Origin: Guillardia theta CCMP2712
Taxonomy: Eukaryota > Cryptophyceae > Pyrenomonadales > Geminigeraceae
DNA: 64,000 nt
Assembly (NCBI RefSeq): GCF_000315625.1
Contig: NW_005434642.1
Location: 361,179-425,178 of the forward strand
Direction of reading: 5' to 3'
Part shown: positions 32,309-42,700 of the stretch, piece by piece
How positions within the stretch are numbered: the first letter of the stretch is position 1
Layout: every line of letters starts with the position of its first letter
Notes under the pieces: generated by a model
Told to the model about the DNA's origin: nothing
Database searches by the model: none
Seen by the model: only the letters and a program-made list of their open reading frames with translations
Made by a program: the position numbers and the translations under genes

Positions 32309-34468
32309 TCAAGGGGGAGCAAGGGCGGGAGCGGAGCTCTTCACCTCCGACGAGACGGCATGAGAGAACGTGAGGACGCGCAGAGTCTCGACGAGCGTCC
32401 GCAGACCATGCGCGATGACGGGGAGGAGGAGGGAGACCTTGTGGATCCTCAAGTGCTTGAAGCTCAGGTCGAGCACCTCCAGCGAGCTGGTCGCCTTGCT
32501 GGACCTGTAGACCTTGGCTTCCTCCGCGCTCATCTTGATCCCTTCCTCCTCCTCAACGATGATGACGAGCTCTCGCTCCATCTTCTCCACCTCCTGCAGG
32601 AAGGCGTCGGTCAGTGCCCTCCTCCCCTGTCCGTTGTCCTCCTCCTCCAGTGTGCTGGAGCATCGCACGATCGCCTGGGTCAGAGCATGCGATCGCAGCT
32701 GCACGTAGCGGCGGAGGAGAGCATCAAGGCACTTGCTCAGCGTACGCCTGATGGAGGCGAGAGAGTTGGAGAGGACCTGAGCCTCGTGCCCGTGGCCCCC
32801 TGCTCCCCGGAGGTCGAGGTGTGAGGAGAGGGCAGGAAAGCCGTCCTCCAGTATCCGCCGCCAGAAGCAGGCGAGCCGCAGGCTGAGCTCGGAGGAGGAG
32901 GAGGCGTGCGGGTCACCCTCGAGGAAGGAGCTGACGCAGATGGTGTCGAAAAGCCTCACCAGCTCCTCGTACGTCTCGTCGAAGATCAGCGGGCGGAGCT
33001 TCAGCATGACCTGCGTGTCGCTGGCCATGAACGCTCGGACCTTGTCCATGGCGCTGTCGCTCTGCTCAAGGAAGGAGGAGGAGGAAGAGGAGATCACATC
33101 CTTCACACTCTTGGACGAGACCTCAACCTCCCTGCGCGAGTCACTCACGCTCCTGGCGATGGCTCGCACCTGCTGCTGCACGAAGGAAGCAAGGTGCTCG
33201 AGGGTCAGCTGGACTCTCTTCTTCACGCAAATGTGCACCACTCGCTCTGCCTGTGGGAGCACGTTCCCCTCCGGCAGCACAGCCTCTACCCCTCTGACCG
33301 CGTCGTACCAGAGCTCGAGTTGGGAGAGGACGGCAGCAGCGTCCTCCGCAAGGTCCGGGTTTGCAACAGCAGCCTCCACAGCTGCGAAGTAAGACTGCAA
33401 GACCTGATGGCAGAGCTCTAGCAGATCCCTATTCATCTCCTCCTGTTCTTGCTCCTCGATCGTCCTCCCTTCCTCGCTAGCTCCATCCGCTGCCTCCTTG
33501 TCTCCTGGCTCCTGCTTCCCATCCTCCCTCTCCTTCTTGTCCTCCTTCCCTGCTGCCGGGGAGTGCAGATCCTGCTCGCCGTCGCGGGGAGCCAGGAAGA
33601 GCATCTGGTAGCTCAGCAGCATGTCCTTGACAAGATCGAGGAAGGTTCTCGACAGAACTCCCTTGAGCTCTCCTACCTGCACTTTCTCCCCGGCATGCCG
33701 CACGTTATGCTTCAGCCGCACCCTCATTACCTCCAAGAAGTCGCTCTGGACGCTCCTCTTCGTCTCCCCCAGCTGGAGCAGCAGCAGAGCGCACTCCTGC
33801 AGCTCTGGCACGAGGGCCTCGTTGGACGACAACCTGGATCGCAGGCGCTCTTGCAGCAGAACGAGGATCTCGGTCGACTCTGCTTCCACTGCCTTGAAGG
33901 AGGGCACATGCCCGTACGCCCTCAGCACGGGGAGGGCGGTCCTCCAGTACTTGACCGCCTCTGCTCCTGCATCGAGCTCCACCGCCCTCTTGAGCCTCGT
34001 GGGGAGCTCGAAGATGAAGGAGAGCTTCTTGAGGAGGCGGCGGATGCCGTTGAGCCTCTGGATCCTCACCCGCCTCTCCGCGAGGTTTGAGTTGATCTTG
34101 AAGGAGGACTCCGTGATTTCCGACACCTTGGACGCCAGCCTCTCCATTTCCCCGTCCATCCCGTCCACCTTCTCCTTCATGGCGCGAATCGTCTCGGTAG
34201 CGCTGATGAACTTGTTGTAGTTCTCGTACACAAGCATCTGCATGTCACTGTCGAGCTCCTTGATCTCGGAGGACAGCTCGTTGCTCCTCCCCACGAGGTC
34301 AGGCAGGGGCTTGCTCTTGAGCAACGAGGACACGTAGGCGTCTGCATCGAAGTTGCTCGAGTCGATGTCGCTAGCACTCGCGTCATGCCGCACTGGGAGG
34401 TCGTAGAAGCCGCTGAAGCGCTGCCTCACGCGCAGAGCCGCAGCTGACGACTTATGATGGCTCTCCAT
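32309..34468 (-). CDS. VPS51: VPS51, GARP/EARP tethering complex subunit
   Basis: Shared subunit of the GARP and EARP complexes, which tether endosome-derived vesicles at the trans-Golgi or recycling endosomes. The N-terminal third carries the Vps51/COG-type coiled coil: DADAYVSSLLKSK, then LDSDMQMLVYENYNKFI, FKINSNLAERR and LNGIRRLLKKLSFIFELP. The rest is helical rods (CATCHR-like). Single exon of 719 aa from the chosen start MESHHKSSAAALRV at 34468, comparable to metazoan VPS51 (about 780 aa). The frame continues upstream to 34555, but that part is a Leu run encoded by a CAG/CTG repeat, so I start at the internal ATG. No signal peptide in the chosen form. Divergent from the EF-hand gene. 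Confidence 0.88.
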   Translation of the reverse strand: MESHHKSSAAALRVRQRFSGFYDLPVRHDASASDIDSSNFDADAYVSSLLKSKPLPDLVGRSNELSSEIKELDSDMQMLVYENYNKFISATETIRAMKEKVDGMDGEMERLASKVSEITESSFKINSNLAERRVRIQRLNGIRRLLKKLSFIFELPTRLKRAVELDAGAEAVKYWRTALPVLRAYGHVPSFKAVEAESTEILVLLQERLRSRLSSNEALVPELQECALLLLQLGETKRSVQSDFLEVMRVRLKHNVRHAGEKVQVGELKGVLSRTFLDLVKDMLLSYQMLFLAPRDGEQDLHSPAAGKEDKKEREDGKQEPGDKEAADGASEEGRTIEEQEQEEMNRDLLELCHQVLQSYFAAVEAAVANPDLAEDAAAVLSQLELWYDAVRGVEAVLPEGNVLPQAERVVHICVKKRVQLTLEHLASFVQQQVRAIARSVSDSRREVEVSSKSVKDVISSSSSSFLEQSDSAMDKVRAFMASDTQVMLKLRPLIFDETYEELVRLFDTICVSSFLEGDPHASSSSELSLRLACFWRRILEDGFPALSSHLDLRGAGGHGHEAQVLSNSLASIRRTLSKCLDALLRRYVQLRSHALTQAIVRCSSTLEEEDNGQGRRALTDAFLQEVEKMERELVIIVEEEEGIKMSAEEAKVYRSSKATSSLEVLDLSFKHLRIHKVSLLLPVIAHGLRTLVETLRVLTFSHAVSSEVKSSAPALAPP

Positions 34469-34505
34469 GGCGCGAGTATCACGAGGAGGAGGAGCAAGGA
34501 CTAGG

Positions 34506-34510
<5 letters not shown>

Positions 34511-34546
<36 letters not shown>
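34511..34546 (+). repeat. (CAG)12 triplet repeat
   Basis: Twelve uninterrupted CAG triplets between the VPS51 start and the EF-hand gene. On the VPS51 strand they read CTG. If translation began at 34555 they would encode a Leu tract. Confidence 0.97.
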
Positions 34547-34547
<1 letters not shown>

Positions 34548-34704
34548 CCTCTCACTCTCTCCCCTGGTTCCCAGCGAGTTTCTCCTGTTTTTCCTATTTG
34601 CCCTCCTCCCCACTTTTCCCATCTGCTGCGAACCGCCTGCCACTGCCTGCGCCATGCCCCTCCCCCCCTCCCCGCCTTCCCCTCCCTCGTGTGTTGGACA
34701 GAAG

Positions 34705-35706
34705 ATGGCAGGAGGATTGTCGAGCTTCAGAGGAGGAGGATCAGGAGGAGGAGGAGGAGGAGGAGGAGGAAGAGGAACAGGAGGAACAGGAGGGACAGGA
34801 GGAGGAGGGCGAAGATCAGTAACTTACAGTCTCGTCCTCCTCCTTCTGTCGCTGGCAGCACTTGCCTCTGTGGATATCGCTCAGGCAGCCATGAGGCACG
34901 AGGAGAGCGACTCTCCGCTCGATCGCCTGAGCGAGCTCCTGCAGGAGGCCAGGGAAGACATCCACCAGCACATGGCGGACGAGACGCCGCAAGGGGAGGA
35001 GGAAGGAGAGGAGGGGAGGAGGAGGTATGAGCGCGTGAGTTTCAACAGGTTCGATCAGAACGCTGACGGGTTCTTCAACTTCCAAGAGTACCAGAAGGCC
35101 ATGATCGAGGATCTAGAGGCCAGCGGGACAGGAGGGAGCTTGAAGGAGGCCAGCGGGACAGGAGGGAGCTTGAAGGAGGCCAGCGGGACAGGAGGGAGCT
35201 TGAAGGAGGCCAGCGGGAAGTCTGCCATGGACCTGGTGGCCAAGCGCTACTTGGAGGAGCTGGCGCAACAGTTCGACCGGGAAGACGAGGACAAGGACGG
35301 CAGGATCTCCTTCGAGGAGTGGTGGAGTGCAGTCAGGAGCAGCAGGGAGGGAGAAGAAACCGAGGAGTCTCCTCCTCTTGCCCAGGGTTACGACCAGGAG
35401 GAAGAGCTCAAGTTCATCTTCCACATGATGGACGAGAATGCAGACGGGCAGCTGTCACATCCCGAGCTCGCCAAGGGGCTAGACTTGGGGGTTGGGAGGA
35501 GTGGAAGCAGCACCGAGGAGGTGATAGCGAGGATGGATGCAAACAAAGATGGGTTTGTTAACATCACTGAGTACCTCGATTCCTACGGCAGCCAATCCTC
35601 GCAGGCAGTATACGAGTTCCTGCTCAGATCCTTTCAAGCGCTGGACGAGGACTACATGATGCAAAATTTTGAACAGAGTCGACAGGAAGGGAACAAGACG
35701 GGATAG
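34705..35706 (+). CDS. Signal-anchored four-EF-hand protein
   Basis: Probable Ca2+-binding protein of the ER/secretory lumen, similar in layout to CREC/calumenin proteins. The frame opens at 34654, but I prefer the ATG at 34705 (MAGGLSSFRGGG). That leaves about 333 aa with a Gly-rich start and a hydrophobic helix (VTYSLVLLLLSLAALASV) ending IAQA, a signal peptide or anchor. Four canonical EF loops: DQNADGFFNFQE, DEDKDGRISFEE, DENADGQLSHPE and DANKDGFVNITE, all with acidic residues at 1, 3 and 12. Between EF1 and EF2 lies a ten-residue repeat EASGTGGSLK three times over. The C-terminus lacks a KDEL/HDEL-type signal (ends GNKTG). Partner and exact compartment are inferred. Confidence 0.85.
   Translation: MAGGLSSFRGGGSGGGGGGGGGRGTGGTGGTGGGGRRSVTYSLVLLLLSLAALASVDIAQAAMRHEESDSPLDRLSELLQEAREDIHQHMADETPQGEEEGEEGRRRYERVSFNRFDQNADGFFNFQEYQKAMIEDLEASGTGGSLKEASGTGGSLKEASGTGGSLKEASGKSAMDLVAKRYLEELAQQFDREDEDKDGRISFEEWWSAVRSSREGEETEESPPLAQGYDQEEELKFIFHMMDENADGQLSHPELAKGLDLGVGRSGSSTEEVIARMDANKDGFVNITEYLDSYGSQSSQAVYEFLLRSFQALDEDYMMQNFEQSRQEGNKTG
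35116..35220 (+). repeat. 30-bp in-frame tandem repeat
   Basis: Three identical 30-bp copies (35116-35145, 35146-35175, 35176-35205) plus a half copy to 35220, encoding EASGTGGSLK repeats. Nucleotide identity implies recent expansion. Confidence 0.97.
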
Positions 35707-37139
35707 ATAGCATCGTGGGATCGATGCCATGGACGAGGCTCCAGCCCATCATGCCAGGATCCTGGTTGACAACGACAGCAGCATGTAGTTCATGACATCT
35801 CCTGTCTGCTCAGATGAGCTATCAGCCATGTTAGCAGACATGTGTTTGTATGCTACCATCATGATGAAGCTGGTGAACAGACTTAAAGCTGCGCCTGCAC
35901 TATCATGTCAGGCTGGGCAGCAAGGAGGACGAGGGTCACTGGAGGAGAGCTGAAAGACCGCGATGCTCCTCGGATACCTCGACCTGAGCTCGGCAAAGGT
36001 GGCGACGACCAGGACCTGAAGCATGCTTCAGTCACATGCGAGCACGTGGAGAAGCATGGAGCAAGCAGGGGGAACGACGAGGACGAGAGCGAGAGATGAA
36101 GGGCAGGAGGTGGTTCAACATCCAAGGAGACATCACCCCGAAGACAATCCTCAGCGTGACCTCGAAGACTTGAGCATGGAAATCATTTCAGCATCTCATC
36201 CGCACCCTCGGCCTGATCAGCATACCGATAGAACGAGGTCGAAGGTCCTGGGTCCCGTCGGAACTCGCCTATACAGCATATCAGCACGCCGGTTGTCCGT
36301 TAGTGCAGCTGACCCCTCTGAAGAGCCCGATGGACGAGACGGATATGGCAAACCAACTCTCTGCGTGCTCAAGTCAAGCTCGCAGGTCAGCAAGGGACTC
36401 GTGACCGAGCAGCGATATGCAGCCAGCCATCAACGCCTGCGTCCGATTGCTCACTTTCTGCACAAGACGGTTCAGCTCTGGGCTGCTGGGCGTTTTGAAT
36501 CTGTTTACATAGGCGGTGATAAAAGATGTAAACGTAGGAAACAGCACTCGCGGCAGTCGGAGGAAGCTTGACTGTTTCCCAGCGTGTCATTTCCAAGAGG
36601 GTAGAAAGAAGTTCCTTGTACAATTACTGCGATGACCGAGAAGATGAGGTAGTCTTGGAGCTGAACACCTCCATGTTCCTGGTCTCCATCAGTGCACAGA
36701 AATCGATCATCACGACTCACCCTCCTAACCACGTCACGAGGCCTCTGCATGATATCCTAGTAGAACACCAGTGCGTGCAGATGTGCGACACGGACAGCGC
36801 AACGTTGCCTTGCTATGTTGATGCTTTGATTGTACTCACGTTTTCTAGTTGTACTTCTCCTTTTTCACAGCCAGCTGCCCTGCTACTTGCTGCGGCTGCG
36901 TTATTATTGCTAGCTTGCCTTGCCTTCTTCTATCCTTGAATCAACATGAGAGAGGCAAATCTTCCTTTCTCATCCATAGTCTCCTCCTCCCTCAACCACG
37001 TCCTCTTCCTCTCTCCTTCTCTTCCTCTCTCCTTCTCTTCCTCTCTCCTTCTCTTCCGCTCATGCCTGGCCTCCTCGTCGGCACCTCGTCGGCTGTGCCC
37101 ATACGTCAACAAGCGGATCTTGCATTATTATTAGTTGGA
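35707..37139. other. Region without a confident gene
   Basis: Contains a modest frame at 36023-36571 (+, 182 codons) and a 64-codon hydrophilic frame at 35905-36099. Neither shows a recognisable domain, and they overlap in different frames, so I do not call either. 36970-37060 is a CTCTTCCTCTCC repeat. Confidence 0.4.
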
Positions 37140-37290
37140 TGCACTCCTTCTCTATCTCTGCCGGGCCCGAGGCCACATACACTTTCTGCCAGTGATGCCG
37201 GCCCCGCTGAGGCCCTTGGGCCCGGCCGGGCCTAGCTTGACAAGTCGCCGGCTCAGTGCGAGTCACTACCTCAGCCGCCTGTAAAGGGAG
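37140..37290. repeat. Short GC-rich island, dispersed repeat copy B
   Basis: GGCCCGGCCGGGCC-type core with GAGTCACTACCTCAGCCGCC. It resembles the longer islands at 26.2, 46.3 and 57.7 kb and again lies a few hundred bp before a CACCC/TACCC tract. Confidence 0.5.
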
Positions 37291-37619
37291 GAGTCTCTGA
37301 GGCGGGTCTGGGTTTGTGCAGTTAATTTCGTCAGCTCACCGCAGCAGTTGCTTTACTCAAAGTTAAGTTAAAAGTCAGTACGAGGCAGAGGGCTTGACCC
37401 CGACACTATGTCGCCTATGGGTGACTCCTAAAAATAAAATTTCACGACAGTTTTAAATATTACTAATCTAATATTCAATTTACAGAACAACATTTGTGTA
37501 AATTTGGAATAAAGTTGACAAAGGCAACTCCGAAGCACCGCCATCGAAAATTTCCCCGAAGTCGCGGTATTACCGGGGTGGCACCTGGTATGTACGCAGA
37601 TAACGCGGAAGACTGCAAC

Positions 37620-38400
37620 CTTCATTACCACCGTACCCCTGCTTTCCCTATGAAGTACCCCTCTTTCCGTGGGCAAGTTGTCAACTTCTGTAGGGTGACG
37701 CCGTGTGACATTTGGCACCACCCTAGGTACCCTTCATGCTCAAGGTGACTTCTCAGTACCTCTCAGTACCCCCTGTACCTCCTGATTGTACCCCCTTTAC
37801 CCCCTCGTTGTACTGCAACAGTACCCCATGGTTGACCACCGCAATTTCCGGTCCCGGCATTTTCCGTGGAGCGAGTCCAAGAGGACCCCTACCTCCAATA
37901 CCCCAGTAATTTACTACACCCCCAGAAAAGTTTTCGACCACCCCTCCATATGATCGTAGTAAGTACTGCCATCCACCCCTCCTACCTCGATTCAAACTCT
38001 GCCACCCACCTCAGCCATAATGTAACTGATCGAAATTAACCATAATGACTACGCTAAAGCTCAAAGTACCCTACCACCAATCGACTTCTAGACACCCACC
38101 CCTATTTTTGAGCTCGGAGCCACCCACCCACCCAGCCTTGACATCTTTATAATGCACCGCCCTTCCCCGAATATGCTGACCCTGGTTCCTTACTCCCTAC
38201 CCCCTTATTACAGATGAAAATGGTTTGCAAACGGGGGTACTTGGAAACATATTGAATGTTTTTTTTTTGGGGGGGGGGTACCCCTACCCTCAATGTAATA
38301 AAGCTCGACATACCTACCACAGACTTTGTCCACTTTTATGCTTCTCAAGACTCTTTAGAAGGGGTAGGGTAGTACTACCCACCCTCTAATCAGGTTCACT
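37620..38400. repeat. Degenerate CACCC/TACCC tract, second copy
   Basis: Same word set as 27.2-29.3 kb: TACCCC, CACCC and CCACCC every 10-30 bp on the + strand, a G10 run at 38268-38278 flanked by T9, and a short G-rich patch. No gene. The arrangement island, roughly 330-380 bp spacer, tract matches that at 26.2-29.3 kb. Confidence 0.55.
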
Positions 38401-38801
38401 TCGGACCATGTATCCCAGAGCTCGGGAAATCAGCCAGATGCCTGAAGACAACATGATGAGCGCAGCGACAAGCTTGCGATGCAGGGACAGAAGTGAGGAG
38501 CCCACAGCATGTAGAGCGAGAGAAGATGTGAGAAAAAAGAAAGAGATAAATGGAAGGACAAGTTGCGCTGAAACAAACTTGGAGGATGGAAAAAACAGCA
38601 GTAAATGTTCGTTGAGATCAAAAAATTGTTGGAAGTAGGGAGAGGAGGTCGGAGGCACGATATAGTTCAACCATGCAGTAGAATATGAGAAGTTAAGATA
38701 TTGCATATCCAAGTTAGGAACAACACACCTTCATGTGGGAAATGCACGAGTTGACCTGAAAAATGTATCAAGATAGTGTTGCTTTCATGCTTTGACAGAA
38801 A

Positions 38802-39326
38802 ATGCAGATCCCAAGGCTTCGAGAACGACCTGGTTTTCTCGAGATCATGCAAGCCGATCAAATTTTGCCTCTCCCTTCGTTCCAAGAAGTGATGAGCATG
38901 CTCAAGACGTCTGAATTGATACCAGATACAATCTCCACCTTCATCAAGCCGACTGAGATTCGACTGAGTACCATTGCGCATGTGTGCCAACACCGAGACA
39001 AGCAGGAGCACGCCAGCTCCCATCGTCTCCTGAACCAATCGAACCCCGTCCTCTCCAGGCCCTCTGCCATCTACCCTGCAGCGAGCGGCGCGATCAGAGT
39101 AGTGGACTCGTTGGACTCGTCGAAGCCGTCGTACTATCGGGAGCAGAATATGAAGGTGTCTGTGGTGGGCATCGGGAGCTATCAGAGTATCATGAAAGCG
39201 AATGCGATCAAATCGAAATCCAAGAATAAGAGGGGACCGTATAGCTGCGCTGTCTCCTGTCCAGACTGTAGGAGAAAGAAGAGAGTTTGTGGGCAAGGAA
39301 AGCTGGTGAGAATGCTTGTTATGATA

Positions 39327-39360
<34 letters not shown>

Positions 39361-39573
39361 TAGTCTTCGTTTCCTGACACCTTTGCTTTCAGGGGTGTAC
39401 GGGCAAGCAAGTTTTCAACCAGGTGACTGATCTAACGTCGCTCATTGAGTCAGATGTAACCTTGTGACCAGGCGTGCTTGTCATGCAAGCGGTTGAAAAT
39501 CAAGTGCAACGGCCAGCACCCTCACTGCGCCAAGTTACACCAATTGCAAGAGGTTAAGATTGAAACAAAGTGA
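38802..39573 (+). CDS. Small protein with two tandem C-X2-C-X6-C-X6-C clusters
   Basis: Three exons in phase: 38802-39305, 39393-39422, 39472 to a stop at 39571-39573 (211 aa). An acceptor-like tttgacag sits just before the ATG, so an upstream exon is possible. The 3' end could also continue past a weak donor after GAG. The N-terminal 140 residues have no recognised fold. The C-terminus holds Cys153, 156, 163, 170 and again Cys180, 183, 190, 197. Both sets have identical spacing C-X2-C-X6-C-X6-C and Lys/Arg between the second and third Cys (CRRKKRVC and CKRLKIKC), like the first half of fungal Zn2Cys6 DNA-binding clusters. A zinc-dependent DNA-binding role is plausible but unproven, because the normal second half is missing. 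Confidence 0.6.
39325..39361 (+). repeat. (CTCCTG)n microsatellite
   Basis: About six hexamer copies inside the first intron of the Cys-cluster gene. Confidence 0.9.
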
Positions 39574-39717
39574 CAAAACCTCGCCTCTGTGAAATATTTG
39601 TTACAAAATCATTAGGATACTAGAGTATACGCAAAGAAAACCACCTAACATCCTAATCATCATCACACTTATATACATCCAAATCTCTTAATCTTGCTTC
39701 ACTGTCTGCTCTCCGCC

Positions 39718-42700
39718 CTAGTTGGGCTCAGTCCCTTCTTTCCCTTCCAGCGCTTTCTCCTCCTGATTGATCTTCTCTTTCCCTTCCTCCTCTTTCCCTT
39801 CCTCCCTCCCTTCCTTGACCTCCTCCTGAGAAGCTTTTCCCTGCTCGCCAGCCGCTTCCTCCTGTACAGCTGCTAGTACCTCTTCTGCCTGCCCTTCTTT
39901 CGCTTCATCATCCATTGCTTGCTCTTCCTCCTCCATAACCGGCTCGAGTTGTGACACGGAAGGGTCCACGAGCTCGTCCCCCTCGCTGGCAGCATCGAGA
40001 TCCTTCTCGCTCGACGTTTCCTCCGCCCCCTGAAGGATCAGGTCATGATTTCTTCACAGCCGAAGTGAAGGCATGTACGAGAAGGGGAAGAGGAGGAAGA
40101 GGAAGAAGGAACGATTCCTAAACAGGGAGGAGGTCGAGGGAGGAGCAAGCAGATCAGAGGACAGTTACCTTCTTCCCTCCTTCGTCCATGACAATCTCGC
40201 TCAACGACTCCACGATCTTGTCCACTTCTTCGATCCTTGTCTTGATGCTTCTGACCTCCTCCGTGCTGCTCTGCATGCTCCTCCTCAGCTCCTCGAATGG
40301 CTCCACTGCCTTGGTCAAGACGTCCACCGACGCCTGCAGGGCCTGAACACGGAGCGACAGCTCTTGCCGCATGCCCTCCTGCCCGTGGAGCATTTCAACT
40401 GCCATCAGCAAGTCGTCCACCTTCCCCCTCACGGCCTCGTCCTCGCTCCTCTGCCCTGCTCTCTTCACCTCCTCCGCCATCTGCGCCAACTTCCCCCCAA
40501 GCTCCCCCATCTTCTCCTGGGCCGTGACCGTAGCGCTGCTTGTAGTCTGCAAGTTTGCAAGCGCGAGCTCGATGCGGTCTGAAAGGACATCCACCCTCCT
40601 GTCCACGTCCTCCCGGAGGTTCTGAGCTTGCACCTCATGATCCGACAGGTTCACCTCCACCTCTCGCAAGTCCTGCGACAGAGGAAGCAGCTTCAGCGTC
40701 ACCGTCTCCTGCATCTCCTCCTTGATCAGCGGGGGAATTCTCCTCTCCAGCAACTCCCTCCCCAGCTCTTCCACGGAGGCGGCGGCAACGGCCTTAGCGT
40801 CCTCGATGGCAAAGCGGAGCAAGGCTTCCTGCTCCTTGACGACGAGCGAGGACACCATACCCTCCATCACGTGCCTGCACTCCTCCTCCCGAGCCAGCGC
40901 TTCTAGCTCCGTCCTAGTCACCTCCAGCACCTTACGGATCTGCTTCATGTCCTCCTCCACCTCTCGGAGCCCTTCCTCCTGCGAGGTTCTCAAGCTCCCT
41001 TCCACTTCCCCGATCATCTCCTTCACCTTCGCCACCTCCTCCTCCACCTGCCCCACCTGCTCGCCCACCTTCTTCACGCTCTCCTCTATCTCCACCCGTT
41101 GTGCTGCCATATCCTCCCTGGCCTGCTCAAACACCGCTGCCGCAGCCTCCTTCCCCTCCTCCATCCTTCTCTGCTGCTTCTCTAGCTCGACCTTGATGTC
41201 GTTCACCAGCTCCAGATGCAGAGCATGCTGCCGCTGAAACTCAGACACCAGCTCGACGTTCTGCTCATCCAGTCTGATCGCAAGCATGTCGATCCTGTAC
41301 TTGACTCCCTCCTCTCCATTCACCTCCTCCTCCAGGCTCTGCACCCTGCTGGCGATCGCCTGGAGCCTCCTCCGCTCCTCCTCCTCGCTCCTGTCCACCT
41401 CCGCTCGCAAGTTTGAGTTCATCTCCTCCTGCAACGCCTGGATCGTCTGCAGGAAAGGAAGAGCGTCAGCGGCTCGTTGGCAGAGGAAGCTTCCTGTACC
41501 TTGCGAACATCCGACAGCTGCTGCTGGTTCAGATTCCTCTCCTCCTCCATCTGCCTGTGCAGCACTGTCGTGTCGCCGCGCAGCTCCGTCAGAGCATGAT
41601 CCACCCTGCTCCCCACCCTGCTCGCCGCGTCCTCGATCTCCATCCTGTACTTCTGCAGGCTCTCGTCCTGGCGACTCTGATGCACTTGAAGCTCCTGGAG
41701 GAAGGAGTCAGAAAGAGGAGGAGACAAAGGAAAGTATAGAGAACGAATCATCGTGAGCAGTAAAGGAAGTAGGAAGGAAAATGTAGAGGACTGGGGGAGA
41801 CAGGGGAGGAGGAGGAGAAGAGAAAAGGAGGGTTTCCTCCTTTGCCTACCTCCAACTTCTTGAGGAGGAAGTCACGAGTTTTGCTCAACTTGGCGTTCAG
41901 ATCTCCAACGACTCCTCCTGATTCCGATCCTCCTCCTCCTCCTCCTCCTCCTCCTCCCCCCGCCTCGAATCTTTCGCGCTCTCCATATCCTCGGCTCTCC
42001 TTCTCGACCTGCTCGAGCCCTCGGGACCCGCTCGACGATGCGAACACTGCAGGGGCAGCATGAGCAGCAGAAGGAGAACAGCAGGTGAAGAGAAAGGGAA
42101 GGAGGGAGAACAAGAGGGAGAAGGAAAGGAAGGCGAGGAGGAGGCGGGAGAAGAATGAGGACAGGAGGGGAGAAGAGGAAAGGTTGAAGAGAGAGGGAAA
42201 GCAGAGAAGTCAAGGATAGGGGGAGGAAGGGAAGCTGCGGAGGAAGGAGCAAAGAAGACGGGAGGGAGGAAGGGACTGACAGTCTCGCTCAAGCTTCGCC
42301 ATCTTCCTCTCCACCTCCTGGCATCGCTGCGACACGGTGCTGCTCCACACGTCTGCCGCCGCCCTCCCCTCGTGAACGCTCTCCTCAAGCTGATCGATTC
42401 TCCTCCCGCTCCTCTCCGACGCCCTCGCCAGCTCCTCCTTCACACGCTCCAGGCTCATGTTGACCCTCCGCTCCCCTTCCTCCGCCGCCTCCTCCACGCT
42501 CTTGATCCTGCTCTCCACCTGCCTGCTGCTGCCTCTGCTCTCCGTCCTCGCCGCCTTGAGGTCATGGTCCAGCTGGGAGATCCTGTCGCTCTGCAGCTCG
42601 AGCTCCCTCCTCAAGCTACTCGCCAGCGACCCCACGGCCTCTTGCATGCTCGCCTGCCGAGAGTCAGAGCGAGGAGAGGGAGGGGAGGAAGAGGTGAAGG

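Noticed and set aside
36023-36571. 182-codon frame on the + strand
   Set aside because: No domain, no clear start context, competing frames in the same DNA; kept only as a note in the region entry.
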